Assembly (NCBI GenBank): GCA_046756405.1
Contig: JBHHWH010000045.1
Coordinates: 1 to 19,970, forward strand
Direction of reading: 5' to 3'
DNA length: 19,970 bases
From: JBHHWH01 sp046756405
GTDB lineage: Bacteria > Actinomycetota > Acidimicrobiia > Spongiisociales > ZC4RG35
The stretch's first letter is position 1. Every line of letters begins with the position of its first letter. Of this stretch, positions 1-6,890 are shown piece by piece. Made by a program: the position numbers and the translations under genes. The notes under the pieces were generated by a model. That model was not told the DNA's origin. It was given only the letters and a program-made list of their open reading frames with translations, and did no database searches.

Positions 1-184
1 TCGACCGCTACAGCGACACCACCGACCCCGCCCTCGCCGAACAAGTAGCCAAAGCCCTCCGCGGCAAAGGATCCATCCTCGAAGACAAAGGCCAACCCGA
101 CCAGGCCCTCGCCGCCTACCAAGAAGTCATCGACCGCTACAGCGACACCACCGACCCCGCCCTCGCCGAACAAGTAGCCAAAGC
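1..184 (+). repeat. Exact 55-bp direct repeat, 129-bp period, within TPR gene
   Basis: Bases 1-55 and 130-184 are identical, offset by 129 bp (43 codons); the copies diverge right after GCCAAAGC. The repeat keeps the reading frame and encodes the same 18 residues, so it is an internal coding repeat. The first copy starts at the window edge, so the identity may extend further upstream. Confidence 0.9.
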
Positions 185-218
185 AGCCAAGGCCATCGAC
201 CGTCTCGCCGGTAACTGA
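1..218 (+). CDS. TPR-repeat protein, C-terminal fragment
   Basis: The frame is open from the window edge (first full codon at 3) to TGA at 216-218, so only about the last 71 residues are visible. They read as helical repeats of 43 residues: DRYSDTTDPALAEQVAKAL, then a KGSILEDKGQPDQALAAYQEVI-type helix pair, then the DRYSDTTDPALAEQVAKA block again. This spacing, with a variable linker between TPR-like helices, is familiar from actinobacterial tetratricopeptide proteins in which alternate helices carry DPALREQVA-like and G..EEALAAYDEV-like motifs. Such repeats act as protein-protein scaffolds; no catalytic domain is visible because the N-terminal part lies outside the window. The repeats are nearly identical at DNA level, which suggests recent duplication or gene conversion. 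TPR identity is fairly secure; the role of the whole protein is unknown. Confidence 0.75.
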   Translation, partial: DRYSDTTDPALAEQVAKALRGKGSILEDKGQPDQALAAYQEVIDRYSDTTDPALAEQVAKAAKAIDRLAGN

Positions 219-384
219 TCCTGGAGTGCGCTCACAGGGTCGAGTCCCGCTCTTTTAAGGCTCCCTTAACGGCCGGTTGAGGCGTGGATGACCCTTCGCA
301 TGCTGGATTGATGGCCATGTCAACCTACTCACCACTGGTGCCTAAAGATCTGAGGGCCTATTGCCAGGAAGTCGGGGGATCGCG
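219..384 (+). other. Intergenic region upstream of the surface-polymer operon
   Basis: These 166 bp hold no convincing gene. Two small inverted repeats are visible: TTAAGG-CTC-CCTTAA at 255-269 and CACCA-C-TGGTG at 330-340. The first follows the TPR stop codon and could be a weak hairpin, but it is AT-rich and has no T tract. The second could be an operator or chance. No confident -35/-10 pair is seen, although the operon starting at 385 probably has its promoter here. Confidence 0.35.
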
Positions 385-1164
385 ATGCACGGACTGATAC
401 TGGCTGCGGGCTCCGGCACACGGATGGAGGGTCTCGAAGGTCCCAAACCGAAATGTCTCTACGAGGTGGGCGGCAAGCCCCTCATCGAGCACCAGATCGC
501 ATCGCTCGAAGCCGCTGGCGTCGACTCGATCGTGGTAGTCGTCGGCTACCAGGCCGACCAGATACGCCGCCGCGTCAACGTAGAAGCCACCTTTGTCGAG
601 AACCCGGACTACACGTCGACGAATAGCCTCCAGTCTTTCGTGCTGGGGGCAGAACAGCTTCGGGGAGACACCGTGGTCCTCAATGCCGATGTCCTCTTCC
701 CGCAGGAGCTTGTGTCGATCGTGGCCAGCCCGAGGTCGAGTGCGTTCGCGTACGACTCGAGCGCCGGCGTCGATGACGAGGCCATGAAGGTCAAGGTCCA
801 CAAGAGGCGACTGCTCTCGATGAGCAAACAGATGCCTGCTCACGACAACCACGGGGAGAACCTGGGAATCATACGTTTCAACGGTCGAGCACTCCGCTAT
901 GCAGTCAACGTCGGGAAGGATCTGATCTCCAGAGGTCGGCAGCGCGACTGGCTGGCGACCGCGGTAAACGCCACCGCCCGATGGTTTCGCTTCGAGGCCC
1001 TTGACGTCTCGGGCATGCCCTGGATAGAGATCGACTTTCCCGAGGACCTCCGGCGAGCCAGGGCTGAGGTGTGGCCAGCGATCCGCTCCTGTCTCCAGCA
1101 CGACCCGCGCCGGGTGCCTCCCATGATCGACCCAATCGAACCCGCCTTCCAGGAGGCAATATGA
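385..1164 (+). CDS. LicC-like sugar/alditol-phosphate nucleotidyltransferase
   Basis: A 259-residue NTP_transferase-fold protein that probably activates a phosphorylated small molecule (phosphocholine, glycerol-3-phosphate or a sugar phosphate) as an NDP, most likely CDP, derivative. The N-terminus has the nucleotide-binding signature LAAGSGTRM (residues 6-14) followed by PKPKCL (20-25). The ENPDYTSTNSLQS segment resembles the N..Y..TNN..S motif of LicC-type cytidylyltransferases, NADV supplies the metal-binding Asp, DDEAMKVKV resembles their sheet after the active site, and EIDFPEDLRRA is the usual C-terminal motif. ATG 385 is chosen because GGGGGA lies about 6 bases upstream; an upstream TTG at 361 would add eight unlikely residues. 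The stop overlaps the next ATG by 4 nt, so the product probably feeds the transferase encoded there. The family is fairly sure; the substrate is not. Confidence 0.8.
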   Translation: MHGLILAAGSGTRMEGLEGPKPKCLYEVGGKPLIEHQIASLEAAGVDSIVVVVGYQADQIRRRVNVEATFVENPDYTSTNSLQSFVLGAEQLRGDTVVLNADVLFPQELVSIVASPRSSAFAYDSSAGVDDEAMKVKVHKRRLLSMSKQMPAHDNHGENLGIIRFNGRALRYAVNVGKDLISRGRQRDWLATAVNATARWFRFEALDVSGMPWIEIDFPEDLRRARAEVWPAIRSCLQHDPRRVPPMIDPIEPAFQEAI

Positions 1165-2279
1165 GCTCGTCACCCGTTCGGATCCTGTTCACCGGATACG
1201 CCCCGGTCCACTTCCTCTGCTTCCAGCCCATCTACGAGCAGATAAAGGACTACCCGGGTATCGAAGTCAAGCTTTCGGGGGGCTTGCGTACCAAGACGCC
1301 CGTCGGAGTTCGTTACAACGAGTTCGGCCTGTACGGCCCATTCGGCGTGGACCGAGGACGGATCCTCACCGTGGAGGAGATCCAGCAGATGGATTTCGAC
1401 CTTCTCTTCGTGGCCAACACCAAACCGATCGAGCCCCGCAGCGTGAAGGAGCGGATCCAACTGTTCCACGGAATCTCTTTTCGGAACAAGGCGGTTCGCA
1501 AGGCGGCAACGCCACCGGACCACTTCTTCATGGTCGGTCCGTACATGCTGAGGGCTTTCAGGTTTCGCAAGCTCGTCCAGTCCGGCGACAGCCGGGTAGC
1601 CAAGATAGGTTTTCCCAAGACGGATCCTCTGGTAGACGGATCGCTGGACAGGAACGAGGTTCTAAACCGCTTTGGCTTCAGCGGCTACCGGCCAGTGGTG
1701 ACCTACGCCCCCACCGGCGCGGACCACAACTCCATGGCGACCATGGGCGAGGAGCTGATACAGCGCCTTCGCGAAAGTGGCAAGTACGACCTAATCATCA
1801 AGCCACACGACCACAGCCACGACGGTGTGGACTGGCCCAGTCGTCTCGCCCGGTACGAGGACGAACACACCCGGTTGGCCCGAGCAGATGCGGATGTGAT
1901 CCCATCCCTGTTCGTGGCCGATCTTCTCATCACGGATGCGTCATCGGTTAGTAACGAATTCTCCTTACTGGACCGGCCCATGGTTTTCCTCGACACACCT
2001 GAGCTCCTCCTCAACGAAGTGGAGAACCCGAAAGGGCTTCTCGACCTCGGCACGTGGGGACGCAAGGGTGGTCTTGTGGCACGCGATCCCAACGAGGCAC
2101 TGGACGCCGTCAGCGAAAGCCTCGCCGAGCCAAGCCGGAAAGCCTCGGTTCGAAAGAAGATGGCCCGTGACCTCTTTTACAACCCTGGTCAGGCCACTCA
2201 GGCGGCGGTCAACTGGTTGACCGAGCACATCGGACTCGATCGCGAAGGCGTCGAGCTAGCCACCGTGGCACAACGATGA
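1161..2279 (+). CDS. CDP-glycerol glycerophosphotransferase-like protein
   Basis: A 372-residue protein matching the glycosyltransferase-B-like CDP-glycerol:poly(glycerophosphate) glycerophosphotransferase family (TagB/TagF type), which transfers an alditol-phosphate from a CDP donor to a growing cell-surface polymer. Supporting motifs are LFHGISFRNKA (His103, like the family's HG...K), TYAPTG (181-186), IIKPHDH (KPH at 214-216) and LLITDASSVSNEFSLLDRP (256-273), which corresponds to the family's ITDYSS....F....RP nucleotide-binding segment with Ala in place of Tyr. No membrane segment or signal peptide is visible, consistent with a cytoplasmic-face enzyme. ATG 1161 has an ideal AGGAGG at 1151-1156 and overlaps the preceding stop (ATGA), so I reject an extended start at 1071. 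The neighbouring nucleotidyltransferase could supply its CDP-activated donor. The protein is shorter than most TagF enzymes. Confidence 0.8.
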   Translation: MSSSPVRILFTGYAPVHFLCFQPIYEQIKDYPGIEVKLSGGLRTKTPVGVRYNEFGLYGPFGVDRGRILTVEEIQQMDFDLLFVANTKPIEPRSVKERIQLFHGISFRNKAVRKAATPPDHFFMVGPYMLRAFRFRKLVQSGDSRVAKIGFPKTDPLVDGSLDRNEVLNRFGFSGYRPVVTYAPTGADHNSMATMGEELIQRLRESGKYDLIIKPHDHSHDGVDWPSRLARYEDEHTRLARADADVIPSLFVADLLITDASSVSNEFSLLDRPMVFLDTPELLLNEVENPKGLLDLGTWGRKGGLVARDPNEALDAVSESLAEPSRKASVRKKMARDLFYNPGQATQAAVNWLTEHIGLDREGVELATVAQR

Positions 2280-3367
2280 GCGCCAAACCAAAGAAATCCA
2301 CTTGGCGTCGGGTCAAGTACGCCTACCGGAAGCTGGGACCCTACGGCCGGCCGCATCGCAAATGGCTCGTCCTTGGCTCGGTGGGAGCCACCCTGGTGGT
2401 ACTAGCTCGTCTCGCCTTCCCGTGGCCGCTCCGGGGTGCCATGGAATTGGTCCTTACGGACAAACAGCCCAAGCACGGAGTGCTGAACTGGGTGCCCCCG
2501 TACGGCGATCCGGTCTGGTGGCTGGCAGGAGGCTTCGTAGTGCTGGGCCTGACCCTCGGATTCGCCGAGTACATCCAGCGCGTTTCGTTCGCCAAGTTCG
2601 CCGTCGGAGCGGTACATGACGCCCGCGCCGCGAAGATGAAGCAGCTGGTCAAAAAGGCTCACCGACTGCCTGACTCCGACGGGGCCGGAGATGTCATAGC
2701 CAGGGTTATCGGCGATAGCGCTCGCCTCAAGGCCGGGATCAAAGGGGTGCTCGTACACGCCTCACAGAACGGCATCTTCGTTCTGGGCGTCGGAGTTGTG
2801 CTCGTCATCATCGATCCGTTCCTCGGCAGCGTGTTCATAGCCGGAGCGGTGGTGGCCTTCCTTGTTGCTTTCATCGGCACGGGCCGTGTCTCCCGGGTCG
2901 CCCGCCGCTACCGACGTAAAGAAGGAGAGATCGCCGAGGCTGTCCACCAGGCCCTCACCGCCGACCGCAAGAAGGCGAAACGCAGTCGGAGAGAGGCGTT
3001 GAAGAGCCGGGCACTCAACCTCAAGAGCGAAAACAAGAAGAGCGGCAACAAGGATGTGCGGGTCACCCGCCTCCAGGCCCAGACCACCTGGGCCGTGCAC
3101 GGGGTCATGTCGCTGCTGGCGGTGACGGTGATGGTCATCGGTGTTCAAGGTGTTCAGTCGGGAAGGCTCAGCGCAGGCGACCTGTTCACGGTCGTCGCCT
3201 ACATCATCCAGGTCCATAACCGCACGGTTCGCCTCGGCCGCCAGACGGCACGGCTGGGGAAGGTGCTGGCCAGTGCGGAACGGCTTGCTGCCGTGAAGGC
3301 TCCCCCCAAGCCCAAGCCCTCCACACCGAAGCTTCCTTCCGAGAACCCCTTGGGCGCTCACACCTGA
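2276..3367 (+). CDS. ABC exporter membrane domain without ATPase domain
   Basis: A 363-residue protein that looks like the transmembrane half of a type I (ABC-B) exporter. Six hydrophobic stretches lie at about residues 31-49, 82-100, 160-180, 184-202, 272-292 and 298-314, with long charged cytoplasmic loops between TM2-TM3 and TM4-TM5, as in this fold. The TM4-TM5 loop (about 203-270) is very Lys/Arg-rich. After TM6 the helix GKVLASAERL leads to the point where the nucleotide-binding domain normally begins, but the protein ends in a Pro/Lys-rich tail (PPKPKPSTPKLPS). There is no Walker A, ABC signature or Walker B here or downstream. ATG 2276 overlaps the preceding stop by 4 nt, so it is coupled to the transferase gene. 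It may borrow an ATPase encoded elsewhere, have a non-transport role, or be a stable truncation. Confidence 0.75.
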   Translation: MSAKPKKSTWRRVKYAYRKLGPYGRPHRKWLVLGSVGATLVVLARLAFPWPLRGAMELVLTDKQPKHGVLNWVPPYGDPVWWLAGGFVVLGLTLGFAEYIQRVSFAKFAVGAVHDARAAKMKQLVKKAHRLPDSDGAGDVIARVIGDSARLKAGIKGVLVHASQNGIFVLGVGVVLVIIDPFLGSVFIAGAVVAFLVAFIGTGRVSRVARRYRRKEGEIAEAVHQALTADRKKAKRSRREALKSRALNLKSENKKSGNKDVRVTRLQAQTTWAVHGVMSLLAVTVMVIGVQGVQSGRLSAGDLFTVVAYIIQVHNRTVRLGRQTARLGKVLASAERLAAVKAPPKPKPSTPKLPSENPLGAHT

Positions 3368-3444
3368 AACGGGTACTTGGGACCGGGAGCCTGGGCGCTG
3401 AGATCCCTGCGGTGCAGGAAGGCGGCACTGACCCTCTGTAGGGT

Positions 3445-3751
3445 GTGAACTGGGTGGAAGCGACTACGCGCCGACGAGCGGAATTCACCCTGTTCGTCAC
3501 CGAGGAAGAACCGAAACTGCGTAGAGCACTGGTGGCGTGGTACGGCGCGGAGGTCGGCCGTGAAGATCGACGAGGTCCGCGCCGAAGCCGCACTGCTCGG
3601 AATCACTTTGGTCGAAGAACAGATCATCACCGAGGAATCCTCCGAAGGAACCGTGGTGTACCAGGATCCGGTCCCGGACCAGACTCTCGGGGAAGACCGT
3701 AGGGTCGTCGTCGCGGTAGCTACTGCTCCGGGTGTAGCTGCTCCCAGATAG
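3445..3751 (+). pseudogene. Scar: sigma-factor-like start joined to PASTA-like domain
   Basis: Frame 1 from GTG 3445 reads about 38 residues that resemble the N-terminus of actinobacterial ECF/sigma-70-like factors (EFTLFVTEEEPKLRRALVAWYGAEVGRE). The resemblance stops near 3560, where intact proteins continue with an Ala/Glu-rich helix and W-E-H. From about 3560, frame 2 reads IDEVRAEAALLGITLVEEQ, then SEGTVVYQDPVPDQTLGEDR, ending in VVVAVATA, which has the layout of a PASTA domain (helix, E.S..GTV..Q.P.P, final strand). A deletion joining the 5' end of one gene to the 3' end of another explains both halves. A GTG at 3560 could still express the 63-residue PASTA piece. GTAGGG and a small ACCCT-CTGT-AGGGT inverted repeat (3431-3444) directly precede GTG 3445. 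The family calls come from residue patterns alone. Confidence 0.5.
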
Positions 3752-3888
3752 GGACCGTCGTCTTCTTGATCTCCGCTCCGGTCACCCACGTCATCCTCGG
3801 CCGTCTCGGGGGAAGAGACAGAGACCGTATGGGGCAAGGCAGCCCTAGAGGGTGTGGCAGTCCGGCCGGGGGGACATCGGGTATTTGT
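3752..3888 (+). other. Non-coding stretch before acyl-CoA operon
   Basis: No gene is recognised between the PASTA-like remnant and the promoter region of the next operon. A short inverted repeat, GTCTC (3803-3807) with GAGAC (3815-3819), is present but too weak to call a terminator. It may contain further eroded coding sequence that I cannot identify. Confidence 0.3.
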
Positions 3889-3918
3889 TGAGTATTGTTC
3901 AGGAACTGAGTAACGTTC
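3888..3918 (+). promoter_or_regulatory. Candidate promoter and direct-repeat operator of the acyl-CoA operon
   Basis: TTGAGT (3888-3893) and TAACGT (3911-3916) are 17 bp apart and could be -35/-10 elements, placing transcription about 22 bp before GTG 3945. Overlapping them is a direct repeat, TGAGTATTGTTC (3889-3900) and TGAGTAACGTTC (3907-3918), matching at 10 of 12 positions with an 18-bp period. GAAC (3903-3906) and GTTC (3915-3918) also form inverted arms. A repressor bound here would cover the promoter; the TetR protein encoded last in the operon (9352-9975) is the natural candidate. This is inferred from pattern only. Confidence 0.35.
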
Positions 3919-3944
3919 ACCATCCTGGGAGAGAAGGCGGCCAA

Positions 3945-4886
3945 GTGGCGAACGCAACCAGACGACGTCCATGCGAGGTAGCCGTGCTGGGTGGCGCCCA
4001 AACCGTCATCGTGCCGGAGAGTCCCCGTTCGATCCTCGAGATCGCGTTGGAAGTTGTCGAGGGTGCGCTCGACGAGGCCGATGTGCGGTGGGATGACGTC
4101 GACGCGATCGTCACCGCCTCCGCCGACCTATTCGACGGGCTGACGGCATCCTCGATCGCGGTCACTGAAGTTGCGGGTGCTGTCATGAAGGCGGAAACCC
4201 GAATCGCTGCCGATGGTCTGGCGGCTGCGATTCAGGCTGTTCAACAGATAACTGCAGGAGCCTATGACACGGTATTGGTCGTGGCGCATGGCAAAGCATC
4301 GATGGCACCGCACTGGGAGCTGACGGCTTGGACCCTCGACCCGATCCTCCTCCAGCCACTCGGCGTTGACGCCCTGACAATTGCCGGTCTCCAAGCGAAC
4401 CTGAATGCGGGCACCGACCGGCTCAAGGAGCACGCGCCCTTAGGGGACGGGGCATGCGCGGTTGTTCTCGGCAGTTCGGTGCCTAACGGGAGCATCGTGG
4501 TCACGGGAACAGGCCATGACCTCGATGCCCACTATCCCGGTGAAAGGGATCTCAAAGCCTGGCCAGGACTCCAACGAGCCGTCGACCGGGCTTATAAGCA
4601 GGCGGGTGTGCGCGATCCCGCTACCGCCTTCGCCCTTGCGGAGCCGTCGTGCATGTTCCCCCACGAGGAAGACCTCTTCGTAGAGGCAACGGGCATCGGG
4701 AGGGGCACGCCGCTCTCCCCTAGCGGAGGCCTCATGGAGGGAACGGCACCCCTCGTGTCGGGACTCACACGCTTTCTTGCAGCAGCTCGCGCGATCGAAG
4801 GCCAGGTCGGACACAAGGCTCTCGCCCATGGCACCTGGGGACCCGCAGGACAGGGTCACGCGGTGGCAATCCTGGAGGCGAGATGA
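3945..4886 (+). CDS. Thiolase-fold protein, degenerate active site (subunit 1)
   Basis: A 313-residue member of the thiolase superfamily, related to the SCP2/lipid-transfer branch. Thiolase-like features are the DDVDAIVTAS strand (51-59), AGAYDTVLVVAHGKAS (104-119), LGDGACAVVL (166-175) and SPSGGLMEGTAPLVSG (258-273), the counterpart of the NPSGG...GHP.GA.G block. The usual nucleophile loop reads RIAADGLAA (86-94) with no Cys, and the catalytic His of GHP is absent. It is therefore probably not a thiolase, but a structural partner or an enzyme with changed chemistry. It is also shorter than typical 380-400-residue thiolases. I choose GTG 3945 because AAGG lies about 8 bases upstream and the family fold begins soon after; an upstream ATG at 3852 would cross the promoter. 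The stop overlaps the next ATG by 4 nt, and the next gene is also thiolase-like, which suggests a heteromer. Confidence 0.75.
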   Translation: MANATRRRPCEVAVLGGAQTVIVPESPRSILEIALEVVEGALDEADVRWDDVDAIVTASADLFDGLTASSIAVTEVAGAVMKAETRIAADGLAAAIQAVQQITAGAYDTVLVVAHGKASMAPHWELTAWTLDPILLQPLGVDALTIAGLQANLNAGTDRLKEHAPLGDGACAVVLGSSVPNGSIVVTGTGHDLDAHYPGERDLKAWPGLQRAVDRAYKQAGVRDPATAFALAEPSCMFPHEEDLFVEATGIGRGTPLSPSGGLMEGTAPLVSGLTRFLAAARAIEGQVGHKALAHGTWGPAGQGHAVAILEAR

Positions 4887-6040
4887 ACCCCGTCGCCGTC
4901 ATCGCGACCGGTCAAACCAAACATGCCAGCTCACGGCCCGACGTCAGCCAACCGGAGCTGGTCAGGGAGGCCGTCGACGCGGCCCTTATGGATGCTGAAC
5001 TCATCCCGGACGAGATCGACGCCGTCGTCATCTCCAACATGGAGCTCTTCGAAGGTCGGGCACTCCCGGAGCTCTGGGTGGCTGAAGGTGCCTATGGATC
5101 CGGCAAGCCCGTGTTCAAGGTGGCGACTGGGGGCACCTCCGGCACCAGCGCCTGCATTGCCGGCTTCCATCAGGCGGGATCGGGAGCCTTCGACACGGTC
5201 CTCGTCGTCGGATTCGAGAAGCACTCCGAGGGCCACACCCAGACCGGGATGGCCCTCACGGACCCGTTCTGGGATCGGGCGGTCGCCTCTGGGGCGTTGG
5301 GCAATTTCGCCCTCTCCATCTCCCAGTACATGGCGAAGCGCGGCGTCACCCCCGAGCACGCCGCGATGGTGGCGGTGAAGGCACGTCGCAACGCCGCCCT
5401 CAACCCCCACGCCCATCTCCAGATGCCTGAACTCACCGTCGAGCAGGTCCTCGAGTCGCGGATGCTCGCCGAGCCTCTTCACCTGCTCGACATGTGCCCT
5501 CAGTCAGACGGTGCCGCGGCCATCGTGGTCGCCTCCGAGGAGGTAGCGCGGAGCCGAGGTGACGACGTCGCTTGGGTCCATGCCGCCGTGACCCGTCACG
5601 ACCAGCCCTATTTGGGGGATCTCGACCAGCGGCTGATCACCATGCGGGCCCTGCGCGACGCCGCCCGGACCGCTTACGCGCAGGCCGGAATCGTCGATCC
5701 ACTCCGGGACTTCGACGTTGCGGAGATCTACGAGCCGGCGAGCTACGCCGAACTGGCCTGGTACGAGGCGCTCGGTTTCTGTGAGGAAGGTTCGGCCGGT
5801 CGTCTGATCGAAACTGGTGTGACCTCGATGGACGGTCAGCTTCCGGTCAACCCTTCAGGTGGGGTGCTGTCAACCAACCCGGTGGGTGCTTCCGGGGTGA
5901 TCCGGGTCGCCGAGGCCTCGGCACAGCTCATGGGAAGGGCCGGTGACCGTCAGGTCCCGGGAGCCCGCACCGCGCTCGTCACCGGTTACGGTGTCTACGC
6001 CTGGAGTGACGTCATCGTCCTGAAGGCGGAGGCGCCGTGA
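4883..6040 (+). CDS. Thiolase-fold protein, possible aldolase-like C-C lyase (subunit 2)
   Basis: A 385-residue thiolase-superfamily protein of full length. The N-terminal half has VVISNMELFEGRALPELW (48-65) and KPVFKVATGGTSGTSA (75-90); the C-terminal half has VAEIYEPASYAELAWYEALGF (279-299) and NPSGGVLSTNPVGASG (323-338). Where thiolases carry the acyl-accepting Cys, this protein has Gly84 in GGTSGTSA; where they have the His of GHP it has Asn332; and the C-terminal CxG motif is replaced by TGYGVY. All three catalytic elements are thus changed. The SCP2-type thiolase homologues that pair with DUF35 proteins include Ltp2 (a steroid side-chain aldolase using Tyr residues) and BbsB (a true thiolase), so an aldolase-like retro-cleavage is plausible but unproven; Tyr283 and Tyr288 are candidates. 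It starts inside the previous stop and ends in a GTGA overlap with a DUF35 gene. Confidence 0.85.
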   Translation: MNPVAVIATGQTKHASSRPDVSQPELVREAVDAALMDAELIPDEIDAVVISNMELFEGRALPELWVAEGAYGSGKPVFKVATGGTSGTSACIAGFHQAGSGAFDTVLVVGFEKHSEGHTQTGMALTDPFWDRAVASGALGNFALSISQYMAKRGVTPEHAAMVAVKARRNAALNPHAHLQMPELTVEQVLESRMLAEPLHLLDMCPQSDGAAAIVVASEEVARSRGDDVAWVHAAVTRHDQPYLGDLDQRLITMRALRDAARTAYAQAGIVDPLRDFDVAEIYEPASYAELAWYEALGFCEEGSAGRLIETGVTSMDGQLPVNPSGGVLSTNPVGASGVIRVAEASAQLMGRAGDRQVPGARTALVTGYGVYAWSDVIVLKAEAP

Positions 6041-6489
6041 GCGAGCTCATCTCGGTTTCCTTGGAGATGGACCTGACCTGGCGGTACGCCTCGGGGACGG
6101 TGATGGAGCGATTCCTCGAGGGTGTCGGAGAAGGACGGCTCGAGGCGATGCGCTGTCATCGCTGTGGGCGCCGGTACCTCCCGCCCCGGCCCTTCTGCGG
6201 AGAATGCCGGGTGAGGATCGTCGAGTGGGTTCCCGTGGCTGATGACGGGTCGCTGGAAGGATGGACGGTGGTGCACCTGCCGATACGTGACGGTCGAACC
6301 GGGGAGATGCGCCCGTCACCCTATGGGATGGGGTTGATCCGCCTCGACGGAGCGGACACCACCCTCAACCACTACCTCGACACCGCCGACCCCGACCGGC
6401 TGCACATCGGGGCCAGGGTGCGGGCGGTGTGGCGGGAGGAGCGCCGAGGAGCCATGGACGACATCGAGCACTTCGAGGTGCTCTCGTGA
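6037..6489 (+). CDS. DUF35 Zn-ribbon/OB-fold protein, copy 1
   Basis: A 150-residue protein with the DUF35 layout: an N-terminal helix (MERFLEGVGEGRLEAMRC), a rubredoxin-like Zn ribbon with Cys40, Cys43, Cys54 and Cys57 around a basic RYLPPRPFC stretch, and a C-terminal OB-fold (LEGWTVVHLP... GLIRLDGADTTLNHYL... IGARVRAVW). Such proteins bind thiolase-fold partners and help bind or channel acyl-CoA, as in ChsH2-Ltp2, BbsA-BbsB and archaeal HMG-CoA synthase assemblies. GTG 6037 overlaps the stop of the preceding thiolase-like gene (GTGA), supporting co-synthesis and complex formation. Identity is strong from the Cys spacing and the LIRLDGADT signature; which thiolase-like subunit it binds is inference. 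Confidence 0.88.
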   Translation: MSELISVSLEMDLTWRYASGTVMERFLEGVGEGRLEAMRCHRCGRRYLPPRPFCGECRVRIVEWVPVADDGSLEGWTVVHLPIRDGRTGEMRPSPYGMGLIRLDGADTTLNHYLDTADPDRLHIGARVRAVWREERRGAMDDIEHFEVLS

Positions 6490-6890
6490 TCCTGGAAGGT
6501 CCGATCCGGCTCACCTTCACCTACGCCGCCGGCGAAATCGGCAGTCGCTTCCTCGTCGCCCTGCGCGACGAGCGGGTCATCCTGGCCGGGGTCTGCTCGC
6601 AGTGCGCCCGCGTCGCTTGCCCGCCCCGGTCCTTCTGCACCGCATGCGGTACGGCCGTCAAGGACTTCGTCGAAGTGGGCCCCGAGGGAACCCTGGAGGC
6701 GTGGACCGCGCAGCCGGGGAAAGGGGTGTTCGGACTGATCAGACTCGACGGCGCCGACACACCGCTCGTCCATCGGCTTCTCGGCAACTGGTGGCAGAAG
6801 GGGGCCCGCGTGAGGGCGCGGTTCGCCGAGGATCGCACGGCCAACATCACTGATATCGAAGGGTTCGAACCGGAGGAAGAAGCGTCATGA
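6486..6890 (+). CDS. DUF35 Zn-ribbon/OB-fold protein, copy 2
   Basis: A 134-residue second DUF35 protein. The Zn ribbon is Cys37-x2-Cys40 and Cys51-x2-Cys54 around ACPPRSFC; the OB-fold has LEAWTAQPGKGVFGLIRLDGADTPLVHRLL and GARVRARF. It shares the C..C....PPR.FC..C and GLIRLDGADT elements with the preceding gene but lacks its insertion after the first OB strand. GTG 6486 sits in a GTGA overlap with the preceding stop; an upstream start at 6429 would add 19 residues read from the other gene's frame and is rejected. Tandem DUF35 genes behind tandem thiolase-like genes suggest two cognate pairs or one four-protein assembly. Confidence 0.87.
   Translation: MILEGPIRLTFTYAAGEIGSRFLVALRDERVILAGVCSQCARVACPPRSFCTACGTAVKDFVEVGPEGTLEAWTAQPGKGVFGLIRLDGADTPLVHRLLGNWWQKGARVRARFAEDRTANITDIEGFEPEEEAS

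Noticed and set aside
1..184. CRISPR array or mobile repeat at the left edge
   Set aside because: The 129-bp period preserves the reading frame and encodes TPR-like helices; there are no spacers of regular size.
358..1173. 271-codon - strand ORF opposite the nucleotidyltransferase
   Set aside because: The + strand protein has the LAAGSGTRM and EID..ED motifs; the minus frame has none.
3852..3944. Upstream ATG start for the first thiolase-like gene
   Set aside because: It would translate through the candidate promoter and repeat; GTG 3945 has a Shine-Dalgarno-like sequence and fits the domain start.
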